A stretch of DNA of 64,000 bases from Aedes albopictus (GCF_035046485.1 NC_085138.1:95211766-95275765), one strand, 5' to 3'. Shown: positions 24,636 through 35,425, counted from the first letter of the stretch. The notes: generated by a model not told the origin, from the letters alone. Program-made: numbers and translations.

Positions 24636-25593
24636 CTATCACGGTTCCTCCGCACAACACCTCCAACCGGATGAGAAACACCTCCTGGAAATACCTCTTC
24701 AACGAATGAAGCGACGTCCTGAAGTTGATCACGATCTTCTCCTGTATGGCAAACGTCCCATTCGGTCTTCGCTCCAATGAGCACGGATAGCTATCCCCTA
24801 GCAGATCGTATCGCGCCTGAAAGCTACCAACATCACTTCCTGCTTCCGGCAGTAGCTTCCTCAGCGCTTTGGCATATTTCAGCACAATCTTCACCAGGAA
24901 GATGTCACATTCCTGCTCGTGGGATCCCACCTGAAGAAGTCCCCGTTCTTCCAGCAATCGAATCGGAAGTCCCTCGCCAGATCCCAGTCGGGACGGTTCC
25001 GGATTGGTAAAAATCACCAAACTCCGATCGGATTCCTTGTCCGGATCATCGGGTCCGGTTCCCTTCCGCCGAGCTGGATTCAGATACTCTTTATCCGTGA
25101 TGACAACGGCCAGCTGCACCTCAGGTTTCTGGCTTTTCCATTCCGGCGAGGCCAGGCCAATCACTCGGAACCAACGGGGTTTCACGCTATCTGCCTTGGT
25201 CCAAGGAAGCAGCGGAACCGATCTCAGGGGCAAGACCAAGTGACCAATCTGGGACCGTTTCCCGGACTGGTCCCCATCGATCGCGTAGCACTCGACCTTG
25301 ATGGGTAGGTTTTCGGTTTTCATCCGCTTGACCGACCGGCGATCGGTTTCCCATACCAGATTGCTGTCGAAGCTGGTAGAAGCAATGCCGGGTTGACGAC
25401 TTTCCGTTTCCAGCACGTTCCGGTCCAGCGAGGCGCTCAGGACGATTCGACTGCTGTTTTTCGGACGATGGAAGTTGATGGCTGAAATGGAAGCTCTCTT
25501 CGTGACTGTCTCCTTGCTTGAAGGAAAAATGAGGAAAATCTTACCGTCCAAGATGTGCAACGCAATGACCAACTGGTCCGAAGGTGGATCCAT
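24636..25593 (-). CDS. CEP120: CEP120-like centriolar protein, exon 1 (residues 1-319)
   Basis: First coding exon of a centrosomal protein of the CEP120 family, which promotes centriole elongation and appendage/transition-zone assembly together with CPAP/Sas-4-type partners. It starts at the ATG at 25593 (MDPPSDQLVIALHILDGK), the usual start just before an N-terminal C2 domain (about residues 5-150, including NLVWETDRRSVKRM and PIKVECYAIDGD). A second C2/DUF3668-like segment begins near residue 230. The exon ends at 24636 with donor GTGAGT, leaving phase 1. The phase matches exon 2 exactly. Joining the three exons gives 2721 nt, or 906 residues plus stop, close to the roughly 990 residues of vertebrate CEP120. 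The identification rests on domain order and conserved segments across all three exons. Confidence 0.9.
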
Positions 25594-25832
25594 TCAAAGG
25601 CTTTAAAAGGATTTCATTAATTTAAAATTATACAGCGCCACAAAATAAAAACAAACAACACACAAACTATCTTCCTCGCACAGAACAACGGCATGCAGCA
25701 GTTTCCGTTACTTTCGGACCGGCTCGACGTCGACCACCGCACGAAGGAAAATGTAAACAAACCGAACGTGGTGGGGGTGGATTTAAAGAGCTTTCAAGTT
25801 TAAAAGCTCAGCTGCTCGAATCTAGCAAACTG
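25594..25832. promoter_or_regulatory. 5' flank / presumed promoter region of the CEP120 gene
   Basis: Sequence immediately upstream (on the minus strand) of the CEP120 start codon. It is expected to hold the 5' UTR and core promoter, but I cannot place the transcription start from sequence alone. Confidence 0.35.
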
Positions 25833-26016
25833 CATAGTGGTTTCGCAGCGCGGCGTCACGAACACTAATGCAAATCTACTGGTTGAAAATATGCCCATTT
25901 GATTTTGCCGGGAACAGCTGATTTTTGTTTACTATTTTCAACCAGTAACTCAGGTAGTGTTCGTGTAATGCAACGTGTACGTACACGCAACACTATTAAA
26001 AGCAGAAACCACTATT
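25833..26016. mobile_element. Inverted-repeat (MITE-like) element
   Basis: ATAGTGGTTTC at 25834 pairs with GAAACCACTAT at 26005. Inside, CACGAACACTA pairs with TAGTGTTCGTG, and ACTGGTTGAAAAT with ATTTTCAACCAGT. The nested pairing gives one long imperfect hairpin. It lies about 240 bases upstream of the CEP120 start. No target duplication could be fixed. Confidence 0.6.
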
Positions 26017-26096
26017 ATGAGGAGCACGGTAAAAAAAGTCAGATTTATTTTGCTTTTTGAAGTTGATTTCAAGGGGTTTCCATAGTTTTTTTAGTG

Positions 26097-26335
26097 ACAA
26101 GTAATCAATGATTACCTTCGATTTCTCTGAGTATTCAGGTAATCACAAGTAATCTTGATAATCTGAAGTAGTCATTAGTAATCCGAAGTAATCAATGATG
26201 ATCTGTGGCAATCAGTGACAATCAGATGTAATGAATATAAGAATCAGATGTAATCAAGCTAATTCTACACTTGCAAGTAATCTTGATGATCAAAAAGTAA
26301 TCATGGTAATCACAGTAATCAATGAGTAATCAGAG
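26097..26335. repeat. Degenerate AAGTAATC tandem repeat
   Basis: About 20 loosely spaced copies of GTAATC or AAGTAATC, many followed by TTGATAATC or AATGAT variants. Spacing is irregular (10-16 bases). No gene seen. Confidence 0.6.
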
Positions 26336-26339
26336 TATT

Positions 26340-27400
26340 TTTTCAGTAGTGACAGGTCATGGGGTGGGACACTCGATCTCGTATTACAAATATTACTTAT
26401 ATTAATGCTGATATTAGAAATATTATCAAGTGCTCATTGAAATGTTGGTGTTGTTTGCAGATGTCAAAACATTATTTTTCAATTAGGGAAACCAACATCA
26501 TTGAACCGCTTGCAAGTGCCGAGTAAAGGATTATTGTTCTTCTGCTCCCAGATAGTCCTTTATTATGTGTATCATGTCCTGCAGATCATTTTCAATGCGT
26601 TATATTCTTGTATTCCAAGGATGTTCTTTACATGATACGGCAAAGCTAGTCACTGCTAATCCTTTCCAGAACTCGGGTTCACTCCGGCCCTCTGGCTGGT
26701 CGGGTTGAAATCTACGGCTGACGCGGCCCTCACCAATCGATTAGTTGGGCTTTTCCCAGGTGGATATGGTCTTGATCGTATTTCGATGCTACCTTACTAA
26801 GTGGTTGATATTGGTCGTGTTTTAGATCCCACATTTTAAACTGTGCGCCTTCTGAATGTGTTCATTAGATAAAGCCACGGACGGGTTCGATTTTCAGTCT
26901 GTCCGGGATGGAACCCAGACAGTACTCCAAGCTAGCCAGATCAGCGTACCTGCCAGCAAATTCGACTGATCGGCACCGCAACGTGGACGTTCCAGTGAAT
27001 TTGGCCGATGGGCATCACAACGCGGACGTGTCACAAAATTCTGCAGATGGGCACCACATATCCGTATCCAATATTTTTGTTAGGTTATATTATAAGATGC
27101 ATGTGTAACGGTTATCGTTTCTGTTGCGCTCCCAGAAATATGAATATATCTAAAATTAAATGAAAAGTTTGCTATGCGTTAAATTCTTAGGATAACGATA
27201 AAAGCTTACCACATTATTGGACTGCTTAATTAACGATATTTATATTCACAAGACATTTCTTTGTGTATGAAAAATCACAGCCACCTTGATGTGCATCATC
27301 GATATTAATGAATTAATATAATAATAATCGAATATTAATGGATATTACTGCCAATATTAAAGGGACACTCCCCATGTGACAGGTAATCTATTTACTTTTA
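26340..27400. other. No gene seen
   Basis: Mixed intergenic sequence with short open frames only. A small direct duplication (GCCGATGGGCATCACAACGC and GCAGATGGGCACCACATATC) near 27005-27060 is the only structure noticed. Confidence 0.5.
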
Positions 27401-27401
27401 A

Positions 27402-27514
<113 letters not shown>

Positions 27515-27560
27515 AGTTCCTCACATTTTCTCCCATATTTACGAAATTGTCATCTCGCAT

Positions 27561-27739
27561 CAAGGGGCAAGACACTGTGCAATTCGGAGCAACTCTGAGC
27601 AATCCTGAGTAACATTTTTTGTTCGAATCCATTTAGAAACGTCTCTACGAAGCGAGAAATCGGCAATGCCTGCTCGAATTCTCACTGGTATCAGGCAACA
27701 CTTCGGGAGTTGCTCTCGCAATATCTGTCTTGCCCCTAG
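27561..27739. mobile_element. hAT-like MITE, 179 bp, copy 1
   Basis: Terminal inverted repeats begin CAAGGGGCAAGACA on the left and read CTAGGGGCAAGACA from the right. Flanks are TCTCGCAT (27553-27560) and TCTCGCAC (27740-27747), an 8-bp target duplication with one change, as made by hAT transposases. It is the longer relative of the element at 33385-33467. There is no coding capacity. Confidence 0.82.
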
Positions 27740-27864
27740 TCTCGCACCTAGGTTGCTAAGCGTCGATAATCGCATCTAACTGCTACTCAATTAGCGACGG
27801 TTAGGAACGGATAAAATATGTGGATTTTACGATTAGAAAAGGATATGTCATTCGCCTTGGAAAC

Positions 27865-28175
27865 GTAGAAGGAATTCCAGGAGGAATCTCAGAATTAATT
27901 TCTAGACAAATTTCGGAAGGAATTTTGTAGGAATTTAGGAACTCCTGAAGTACTCCCAGAAGATAGTTCTTAAGAAATCCAAGAAAAAATCTCTAGAAGA
28001 ATTTCGGGATACTTCGTGGAGGAATCCTGGCAAGTGCTTTTGAAGGAATTCTTGACAGGACCTTTTAATGAATCTCAGGAGAATATCCTCGAACAATCGC
28101 AGATGAAAATTCCAAAGGAATCCTAATTGAAACCCCGGAAGAATCTCATCAAGAACTCCCTTGAAATCCCACAAA
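27865..28175. repeat. Degenerate 12-bp family block
   Basis: Diverged GGAATTCC-type units in the AGGAATTC/GGAGGAAT orientation, just left of the 5-kb LTR element. Confidence 0.6.
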
Positions 28176-28292
28176 AACTACTGTGTTGAGTGTCATTAAT
28201 TGACCACACGGATTGGTATACCGAAGAATTTACTCTTAAGTCAATGAGATATTGCTTTATTCACTGAAAATTTTCGATGCTTCGTTGAATTT

Positions 28293-28505
28293 TGTGAGAA
28301 TCTTTCTCTGTAATGATTATTCAACAACTGTATTCATTATTTGTATATACTTTATTACCGATACTTCAATATTACATACAATGATTCACACTCCAGACAA
28401 CAATAACAACATCTCCACATATGACAGATACTCAATGTAAACATACACGCTAAACGTAATAGAGTAATACAATAATTTGTTATGTGCATACCACAAGGTA
28501 CCACA
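28293..28505 (-). repeat. LTR (3' LTR in element sense), 213 bp
   Basis: TG...CA-bounded direct repeat identical to 33068-33280. The left flank is AATTT. Confidence 0.93.
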
Positions 28506-28521
28506 TCTCGTTTTTTCTCCA
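28506..28521 (-). promoter_or_regulatory. Purine-rich tract next to the 3' LTR
   Basis: On the minus strand the bases before the LTR read GGAGAAAAAACGAGA, a plausible plus-strand primer. Confidence 0.5.
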
Positions 28522-29229
28522 GATCCGCAGCAAGGTCACTCCACGTTGTTTTCGCTTATAGTCTCCTCAGTTTATGAACGTCTCGCTTCAGTCTCACATC
28601 AGAATTAGTAGTACAGTCATCCATTAGGTCATCCATCTCTGCTCGGCATTTTGGTAAATTACTTGGCCGTTACTTATGGTCGTACCTAAAAAGAAATATT
28701 ATTTTGACCCAAGTATTTTCCCAAATCCCAAAATATTTTTAATACTGAGTGTCAAGCTAAATATTACCTTTGCTGATGAATTAATTGTATTGCTTTCCTC
28801 TTCTCAAATGTTTTCAATGACAGCTAGCATGCAAACATTGTATACTGCCCACTGATTTTTTTTTTACATGTCCTTTCATAGAAGAATCTCATACAAAAGG
28901 TATGTATATTCAGATTATTATTCAGACATTTTTTTTTAACTAATATGTCGGAACACTGCACGAATGTTACAGTGGAAATATTATCAATATTCAAGTGTCA
29001 TACAAACACTATTTCATTTTATGTTTTTTTTAGCGAACTTCGCTGGAACTCGTTTCTTATTCAGAATATATTCAGAAGTTTGGCTTTACAGATTTTGTTT
29101 TCTAAATATCGAAGGGATTGATACTTTTTTTTTTAATCAAATCAGGATTTCGAGAGACGTCACTTGTCCAAAACAATATTTGTAATACTAGTTTTAGCTA
29201 AATAGTAATTTGAAAACTTGAAAACATCC

Positions 29230-29378
29230 TCCTCCTCTTCTTGGAGTAACGTCCTCACTGGGACAAAGCCTGCTTCTCAGCTTAGTGTTCAATGAGCACT
29301 TCCACAGTTTTTAACTGAGAGCTTCCTCTGCCAATGACCCAAGCAATGACCATTTTGCATGTGTATATCGTGTGGCAA
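29230..29378 (-). mobile_element. 5'-truncated Feilai-like SINE
   Basis: Contains the tail region of the same SINE family seen complete at 50042-50327, ending in a CTCCTCCTCTTCTTGG-type tail, but the tRNA-like head is missing. It is flanked by an 11-bp duplication TGAAAACATCC (29219-29229 and 29379-29389), so it inserted in this truncated form inside the LTR element. Confidence 0.85.
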
Positions 29379-32255
29379 TGAAAACATCCAGTTTTTGAAT
29401 TATATTTAATACATATTGTTCACAAAACTCGCACCCGCACTAGCGCACCAATTGCTGGTATTGCGCATCATTAGGCTACTTAAGAGCTGAAATTAGCACT
29501 AATCTGAATCGAGTTGCTATGTTTATAAGTCGGTTATACATCAATTTTCGCACCGCCAGTCACTTCGGCTTCCAACCGAAAACGTAATGATAGTTAGTAG
29601 CCAATTATTATATACAAAGCAATTTTCTTCAGATAACAAAATAAATCGATCATCTTATTGGAGCACTTTTCGACGATTCACCTATATAGGTGTCCACGTT
29701 TTTAGGAATCATATTTCCGATAATTTCGGAATTCTCATGATTTACCATTTACCTTTCAAACTGAATGAGTTTATTTTTAAGGGTTTGGTCGTTCAATAGG
29801 TTTACATTCTACGAGGCAAATTTTCCCGCATTTACTGGTGATTCGTGCTCAATCAAACCTATTTTAACATTACAAAACCAAAAATTTGTTCCTTTGATGT
29901 CGCTCTTTTGGGTTCTGAACTGTAGGACTTATTTTCATGGTGTACCTCCAAAATATTGCAAAAGCCCCTCAACATGTTATGTTCTCACTCTAGATCAGAG
30001 TTTCCCGTTGCTCATGTGTACATAAATGTGACAGCGAGCCTCCCACCAAATTGTCTCCCAGCTCTTCAAAATCGCAGTGTGCTGCGCTGCTAGGAGGCTC
30101 ACGAAAATCTGGTGGGTGCGAGCTTGGCGCATAGCTCCCGGGGAGCTCGTCTCATGCGCTGCGTGAGCTGTTGGTATCTAAGGTGAAAAACAACTTCTTA
30201 GTAACGAAGAACCTCAACCACTTTTTTCCGTACACAACTCAAGTGTCTGGTTGGTCTATGCGATACGACTAGAGACTCTCAATGCTAAGGTTAAGGTTTC
30301 AATTCTCGTTCGTTTAGGAAGTTTTTGTCATGAAATTTTCTAATTTAATCAGCGCATGAGACGTAGCTCATGAGACACATCTTGAGAAAAATGAGGCGCA
30401 CAACTTTCAGTCTCAAAATGTACAGTGCTCCTGGGAGCTCGCTTGCAATGTGGCTCCCGTACATGGGACTACAGCACGTGTACATCAACTCTGCTCTAGA
30501 TACCTAATGAGGCTATTTCAACAAGCCTTTTCCAAATTATTCGCATTCAATGTACCGTCAAAATTTAGAACTTTTTATCTTTAAGTAACTCTGATTTTCT
30601 ACATATGCTAATCATATTGATAATATTCGTTGGATCGGACTAGAATATTCTGCAATATTGCAAAGCCCAATCATCTGTCTATCATATCACTTATTTCACA
30701 TCTTTTCGATGAAATACATCCTCTTTTTTTTTGTTAACGCTTACAAGTCTGACGTAGTGCACACTGACCGTGATTGTCTGTGTCATTATGGCCCTTACGC
30801 TTGCCTCTACAATTTAATTCTATGTACTGAAACTATTTAAAGCACATTTTTATTCAAATTTTCAATGAACTTATTAACACAAATATCACTTATACATGTA
30901 CACACATTTTATTGGTAAAAATCCATGGATTTAATATATAAATTTTATTTGTACACACGTACTCGTTTTCCACACTGGATCACACATAAAATCGATGGAC
31001 CTTATATAAACTATGTGTATCTACACATGAAAAGGGTTATCTATGACAAATTGCAAAAATCTATGTGTGTGACACATGCATACAATATTTGCAGTTTTTT
31101 CAGTGTATGAAATCTAAAAATTCAAACAAGGTAACATGTTAGTAAATGGTACCTGCTTGCATTAATAAGCTCGACTGAAAAACAAACCTCATAATCCAGC
31201 TTTCATTAGATTTATCTATTCCTGTAGTTACAGAAATGATTATCTTTCATTATTCCAATATCTTGTGCTTTTTATATACTGTACGTTATTCTCCTCAATA
31301 ATAGTTTCAATACTTCTTTAACTGATCAAAATTTATCTCTTCCTGTAAGGAATTTTTTCTGCAGAATTTGTTGTTGAGCGTACTGCTGTACCTTGTACTC
31401 TAACTTGTACCACAGTTCTTGGCAAGATGGCTCACTTATTAGCAAAAATGGCACTATATCCAGTGTTAGGCAATTCATTAGCCATTTGACTAGCATGATA
31501 CTTAACAAGTTAGTGGTTAGCAACTGCTCTGAATATGTCGTCTAGCTTCAACGAATGCTTTAACTGTCATTTCGACTTCCTATCTTGCAAACTACCAATA
31601 CAGTTTAATTATTCTCACACATGGATGTTAATCATCTTGAAGTTACATTTTAAGTCTTGTAAGAGAGGACAAAGCATTAGTTAAATCATGTCTTCATGTT
31701 AATTTGGTTTCAAGAGCCAACCCTTTTTACGTCTCGTAGACTTATTATACTTTACTGAGCAATGATAACTTCAATATATATCACCTGAGGTGGGTCCACA
31801 ACAATCTCAGTATCTGCTCAGTTATATTTGCATTTGGAACATACTCAAATACTATTCGTTCCTAACGCTCAGCCTTAAGTTTAGTTTTGTCTTTCGCCTT
31901 CTCAGCTGCCACTTAATTGGTGTGAAATTTAATTTTTAATGGTTCCATTTAACTATAAATCCCAGATTGGAGTTCAAGAGAAATCGCTCAAGAAACTTCT
32001 AGAACGATTCCTGGCAGAAACTTTCTACGGTGACTGCCATTTGAACTGTCGTTTCTTCGCAACTGCGTACTGCGATCGAAGAAAAAACGGTTTCTTGAGC
32101 GATTCAGCCAAGGAATTTCCCATGCATCAAGATAGGCCGAGAAATTCCTTCTGATCTGCAAACAGCCCTTAAATCTGCGTTGGCTGGTAATCTGTTTCTT
32201 ACGAAATTTACGACACTGTTGCATTTTTAGTACTTTAATTTTTAATAACACAATT

Positions 32256-32627
32256 CGCCTTATACGGCTCTACAAAGAATCGACTATATCTGCCTTGCAG
32301 GTCTTACCGCCTTTAACGGCATTTCCACCTTCAACGGTTTTTTCCTCGGTTTTTTTCGCCTTCAACAGCTTTTCACTCTCCGGCGGATCTTTCCGCCATC
32401 GACAGTTTTTCGCCTTAGTCGGCTCTTCTGCCTATAACATTTTTCCTGCTTTCGAAAAGTCTTTCCGCCTTCAACGGCTTTTCTATCTGTAATCCTTTCC
32501 GCCTTTTACGGCTATTTCAAGAGTGTCGCCTTCATTAGCTTTTATCGCCTTCATTGGCTTTCATCAGCAACGGCAAAATTTGATTTCAAAATATTGTTTC
32601 ACCTCTACGCCTTTCTCGGCCATCCGG
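32256..32627 (-). repeat. Array of short hairpins (GCC-loop-GGC) in the LTR element leader
   Basis: About a dozen units of the pattern GCCGTTGAAGGC (minus strand) recur every 20-35 bases, each usually followed by a GG or GA and an A-rich spacer. The 3-bp stem varies while staying paired: GCC/GGC in most units, ACC/GGT near 32328, and GCT/GGC wobble forms near 32350 and 32527. The loop varies around GTTGAA, AATGAA and GTAAAA. The array lies about 430-800 bases downstream of the primer site on the inferred sense strand. Confidence 0.7.
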
Positions 32628-33052
32628 TTAACAAATTCATACTTCATTCATCATTCAGCATTTAAGTCTAGATTTAGGACAACAGCCCCATTCAACGAGT
32701 ATCAATATCACAATCAACAAAACTTAGATTTTCTTCACAGTTCTTTATTTCTTTATCTGACAATAGTGATTGTCATCGATTTGAACTAAACAATACCGAT
32801 CACCATCAAAATCTCTCACAGCTTAATCATTGTCATTATTCGAAGGTACAAATAGATTGTTTGATTCATATTGAACAGTTAGTACACAATATTTACCTTT
32901 TTGATTCCAATGTTGAAATTCAATCACAAGTCATCACCTGGAGGTCATCACCACTCTGCATGCACCACACACACCACTCATCTCTTTCTATTTTTTCCAA
33001 AGACAACACTTCCCGAACCGAAATTAAACTAATTTCACATGCACTGGTTCAC

Positions 33053-33066
33053 CGTTCTCGTCGCCA
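33053..33066 (-). promoter_or_regulatory. Primer binding site of the 5-kb LTR element
   Basis: On the minus strand TGGCGACGAGAACG follows the 5' LTR after one base. The leading TGG is the complement of a tRNA CCA end. The first ten bases are identical to the site in the TRIM element at 43966. Confidence 0.75.
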
Positions 33067-33067
33067 A

Positions 33068-33280
33068 TGTGAGAATCTTTCTCTGTAATGATTATTCAAC
33101 AACTGTATTCATTATTTGTATATACTTTATTACCGATACTTCAATATTACATACAATGATTCACACTCCAGACAACAATAACAACATCTCCACATATGAC
33201 AGATACTCAATGTAAACATACACGCTAAACGTAATAGAGTAATACAATAATTTGTTATGTGCATACCACAAGGTACCACA
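33068..33280 (-). repeat. LTR (5' LTR in element sense), 213 bp
   Basis: Identical to 28293-28505. The right flank is AATTT, matching the left flank of the element. Confidence 0.93.
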
Positions 33281-33384
33281 AATTTCATGAAGTTTTCTTC
33301 CAGCGACGGCTTCCGCGATACAGCAAACCACTAAGTTCCACACTAACACAGCAAGAAATCTGTCAATATTTACTTAATACACGT

Positions 33385-33467
33385 CTAGGGGCAAGACAGA
33401 TATAGCGAGAGCAAGTTACTCAGGATTGCTCAGAGTTGCTCCGGATGGCACAGTGTCTTGCCCCTAG
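33385..33467. mobile_element. hAT-like MITE, 83 bp, copy 2
   Basis: CTAGGGGCAAGACA terminal inverted repeats with a perfect 8-bp duplication ATACACGT (33377-33384 and 33468-33475). The sequence is an internally deleted, reverse-oriented relative of 27561-27739, sharing TTGCTC and ACTCAGGATTGCTC blocks. Confidence 0.88.
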
Positions 33468-33833
33468 ATACACGTGCATTTCCAGCGAAATGCTCTATTT
33501 GCATGGAAAAAATCCACTTTCACGGATGACGGCCGTCAAATACCAGGATTACCAACTATCCGGTGACTCTATGTCGCCGAATCTGGCACTGGGTCTTCGG
33601 CGTGGAAACCCAAAGGTGGGAATAAAATTTTGGGGTTTGCGCGCAATACATGATACATGGTCAACATTAAGACGGGGGCGAAACCTGTAATAAAATCGAG
33701 CGAATAGCTAAAGAGCGACAGCGAAACCGATAGCGAAATCGGAGAACGCCGAAATTTATTGCATAGTCCATTTTACGAGCCGATTTGAATGAATAGTTTG
33801 TTGACAAATGGGTAAGAGTAGGATGCAGCAACG

Positions 33834-34260
33834 CTAATAAGACCGGTGGTCCTCTACGGGAACGAGACATGGACCATGCTCGAGGAGGACCTGCAGGCAC
33901 TCGGAGTTTTCGAGCGACGCGTGCTAAGGACGATCTTCGGCGGTGTGCAGGAGAACGGTGTGTGGCGGAGAAGGATGAACCACGAGCTCGCTGCACTTTA
34001 CGGTGAACCCAGCATCCAGAAGGTGGCCAAAGCCGGAAGGATACGGTGGGCAGGACATGTTGCAAGAATGCCGGACAACAACCCTGCAAAGCTGGTGTTT
34101 TCAACTGATCCGGTTGGCACAAAAAGGCGTGGAGCGCAGAGAACACGAAGGGCGGACTAGGTGGAGCGTGACCTGGCGAGCATTGGGCGCGACAGAGGAT
34201 GGAGAGCGGCAGCCACAAACCGAGAATTGTGGCGTATTATGTTTCCAGTTCAAAACCGAA
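33834..34260 (+). pseudogene. LINE reverse transcriptase, C-terminal fragment
   Basis: The frame gives VVLYGNETWTMLEEDLQALG, FERRVLRTIFGGVQENGVWR, INGKAGR-type tail AGRIRWAGHVARMPDNNPAK and RRGAQRTRRAD. This is the conserved segment after the polymerase domain of arthropod non-LTR retrotransposons, with the WAGHVARM motif. An in-frame TAG at 34158-34160 interrupts it, while the same frame continues with the typical VERDLASIGRDRGWRAAA end. The change looks like a single base. The clade cannot be assigned from this tail. Confidence 0.85.
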
Positions 34261-34447
34261 TAAGCGACATTTTTTCTTTTACTTGCGCTGCTTTTGCCTT
34301 GCGTTAAACACAATGTCGGAAGTGGGGCGCTGTATTGTACACCTGGTATTCTATACAGCGCCCCACTTCCGACATAGTGTATAACGCAAGGCAAAAGCAG
34401 CGGAAGTAAAAGAAAAATGTCGCTAATTCGGGTTTGAACTGGAAACA
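34240..34447. repeat. Long perfect-type hairpin in the LINE 3' region
   Basis: TTTCCAGTTCAAA at 34242 pairs with TTTGAACTGGAAA at about 34433-34445. The pairing continues through GCGACATTTTT/AAAAATGTCGC and GCGCCCCACTTCCGACAT to a 20-25 base loop centred near 34343. Arms are about 90 bases. It may be a separate palindromic MITE that landed in the LINE tail. Confidence 0.75.
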
Positions 34448-34837
34448 CAATACTATTGTTGATTATGTCTTGTCTTAAATGTGATGTTGAACAAATAAAT
34501 GTATGTAAGTATGTAGGATGCAGCAACTTCGAGCAAGTTCAACCTACGTCGTTGAACAGGACTAATTTCGACAGGAGGTAGCGTCCAATAACCCGTGAAA
34601 ATCAATATCATCATCAACATTGTTGTCACTTCGTAAAATGGCTAGGTTTGTCACTAATGAAAATTTGATCGAGTCAAGCAAGATTGGTTTCTTTTTGGAC
34701 TTGACCCTGTTTATTGCAATTTTTTACTGCTGAGACCTAGGCTTAGACCAACGTATCTAAATACCAAGGAAAGATATTCATGTATTAGTGAGAAAAGGAA
34801 AAAAAAGCAAAAAAATAGTTATGAAACTTGACTCTCT

Positions 34838-35370
34838 GGGCATAGTGTATCATTGTGCTTGCCTTACAAAATACAAATTCATGCAATGGCTGGCAAAGAA
34901 AGCCCTCCAATAGGACAAATCGGTGAAGTACTAGATTTGTAGTAATGAGCTGAATTTTAGTATGGTGAGAAGGCCATTTCTCCGTTTCTGCAATGAAATA
35001 TTGCAAAAAGCGTGGGTATTATGATTCCTTGCCTAATTTGATGTTGTTTGAGCAAAACTTTGGACAACAGTGTTGTTGTTTTCTCCATTTCATGCAACAT
35101 AAACAACAGAGTTATCCAAAGTTTTGCTCAAACAGCATCAAATTAGACAAGGAATCATAATACCCACGCTTTTTGCACCATTTCATTGCAGAAACGAAGA
35201 ATTGACCTTCTCACCATACTAAAATTCAGCTCATTACTACAAATCTAGTACTACACCGAACGTGCCCCATTAATAACTGTGGAAGTGCTCAAAGAACACT
35301 AAGTTGGAGAGAGGCAGGCTAAGTTCCAGTGAGAACGTAGAGCCATACAGAAGAAGAAGAAGCTAGTAAA
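34838..35370 (+). mobile_element. SINE tail copy, split by a MITE
   Basis: 34838-34911 matches the middle of the SINE at 41986-42250 (GGGCATAGTGTATCATTG, then GGCAAAGAAAGCCCT). 35269-35370 matches its end (TAATAACTGTGGAAGTGCTC and an AAGAAG tail). The tRNA-like head is absent. The two halves are separated by a 357-bp MITE. Confidence 0.8.
34912..35268. mobile_element. MITE with long inverted repeats, 357 bp, copy 1
   Basis: The left arm begins AGGACAAATCGGTGAAG; the right arm ends CACCGAACGTGCCCC. Arms pair through GTACTAGATTTGTAGTAATG and GAGCTGAATTTTAGTATGG, and again through GTATTATGATTCCTTGCCTA to the centre near 35090. It is flanked by AT on both sides within the SINE, a likely 2-bp duplication. 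Confidence 0.88.
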
Positions 35371-35425
35371 ATGGACTATAGGCTAATTGGGATCATTCGG
35401 ATTACCCCCAATAGGGTCCTTAAAT

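Larger units (their letters stand above)
28293..33280 (-). mobile_element. Complete non-coding LTR retrotransposon, 4988 bp
   Basis: Two 213-bp direct repeats, identical on reading, bound this element, and AATTT flanks it on both sides (28288-28292 and 33281-33285), a 5-bp target duplication. On the minus strand the LTR reads TGTGGTACC to TTCTCACA. A TGGCGACGAGAACG primer site follows the 5' LTR after one base, and a purine-rich stretch precedes the 3' LTR, which fixes the orientation. The 4.56-kb interior has only short open frames with no Gag, protease, reverse transcriptase or integrase motif, so it must be mobilised in trans (LARD-like). LTR identity implies recent insertion. The interior holds an array of small hairpins and a truncated SINE with its own target duplication. 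The autonomous partner is not in this window, as far as I can tell. Confidence 0.93.
33833..34512 (+). mobile_element. 5'-truncated non-LTR retrotransposon (LINE) insertion
   Basis: A 15-bp target duplication GTAGGATGCAGCAAC (33818-33832 and 34513-34527) brackets the last part of a LINE. The 3' end is a short ATGTATGTAAGTATGT-type repeat tail. It carries the end of the reverse transcriptase reading frame and, in its 3' region, a long hairpin. Only about 680 bases remain, the usual result of incomplete reverse transcription. Confidence 0.85.

Noticed and set aside
28293..33280. Segmental duplication as explanation for the two 213-bp repeats
   Set aside because: TG...CA ends, a 5-bp target duplication, a primer site and a purine tract fit an LTR element far better.
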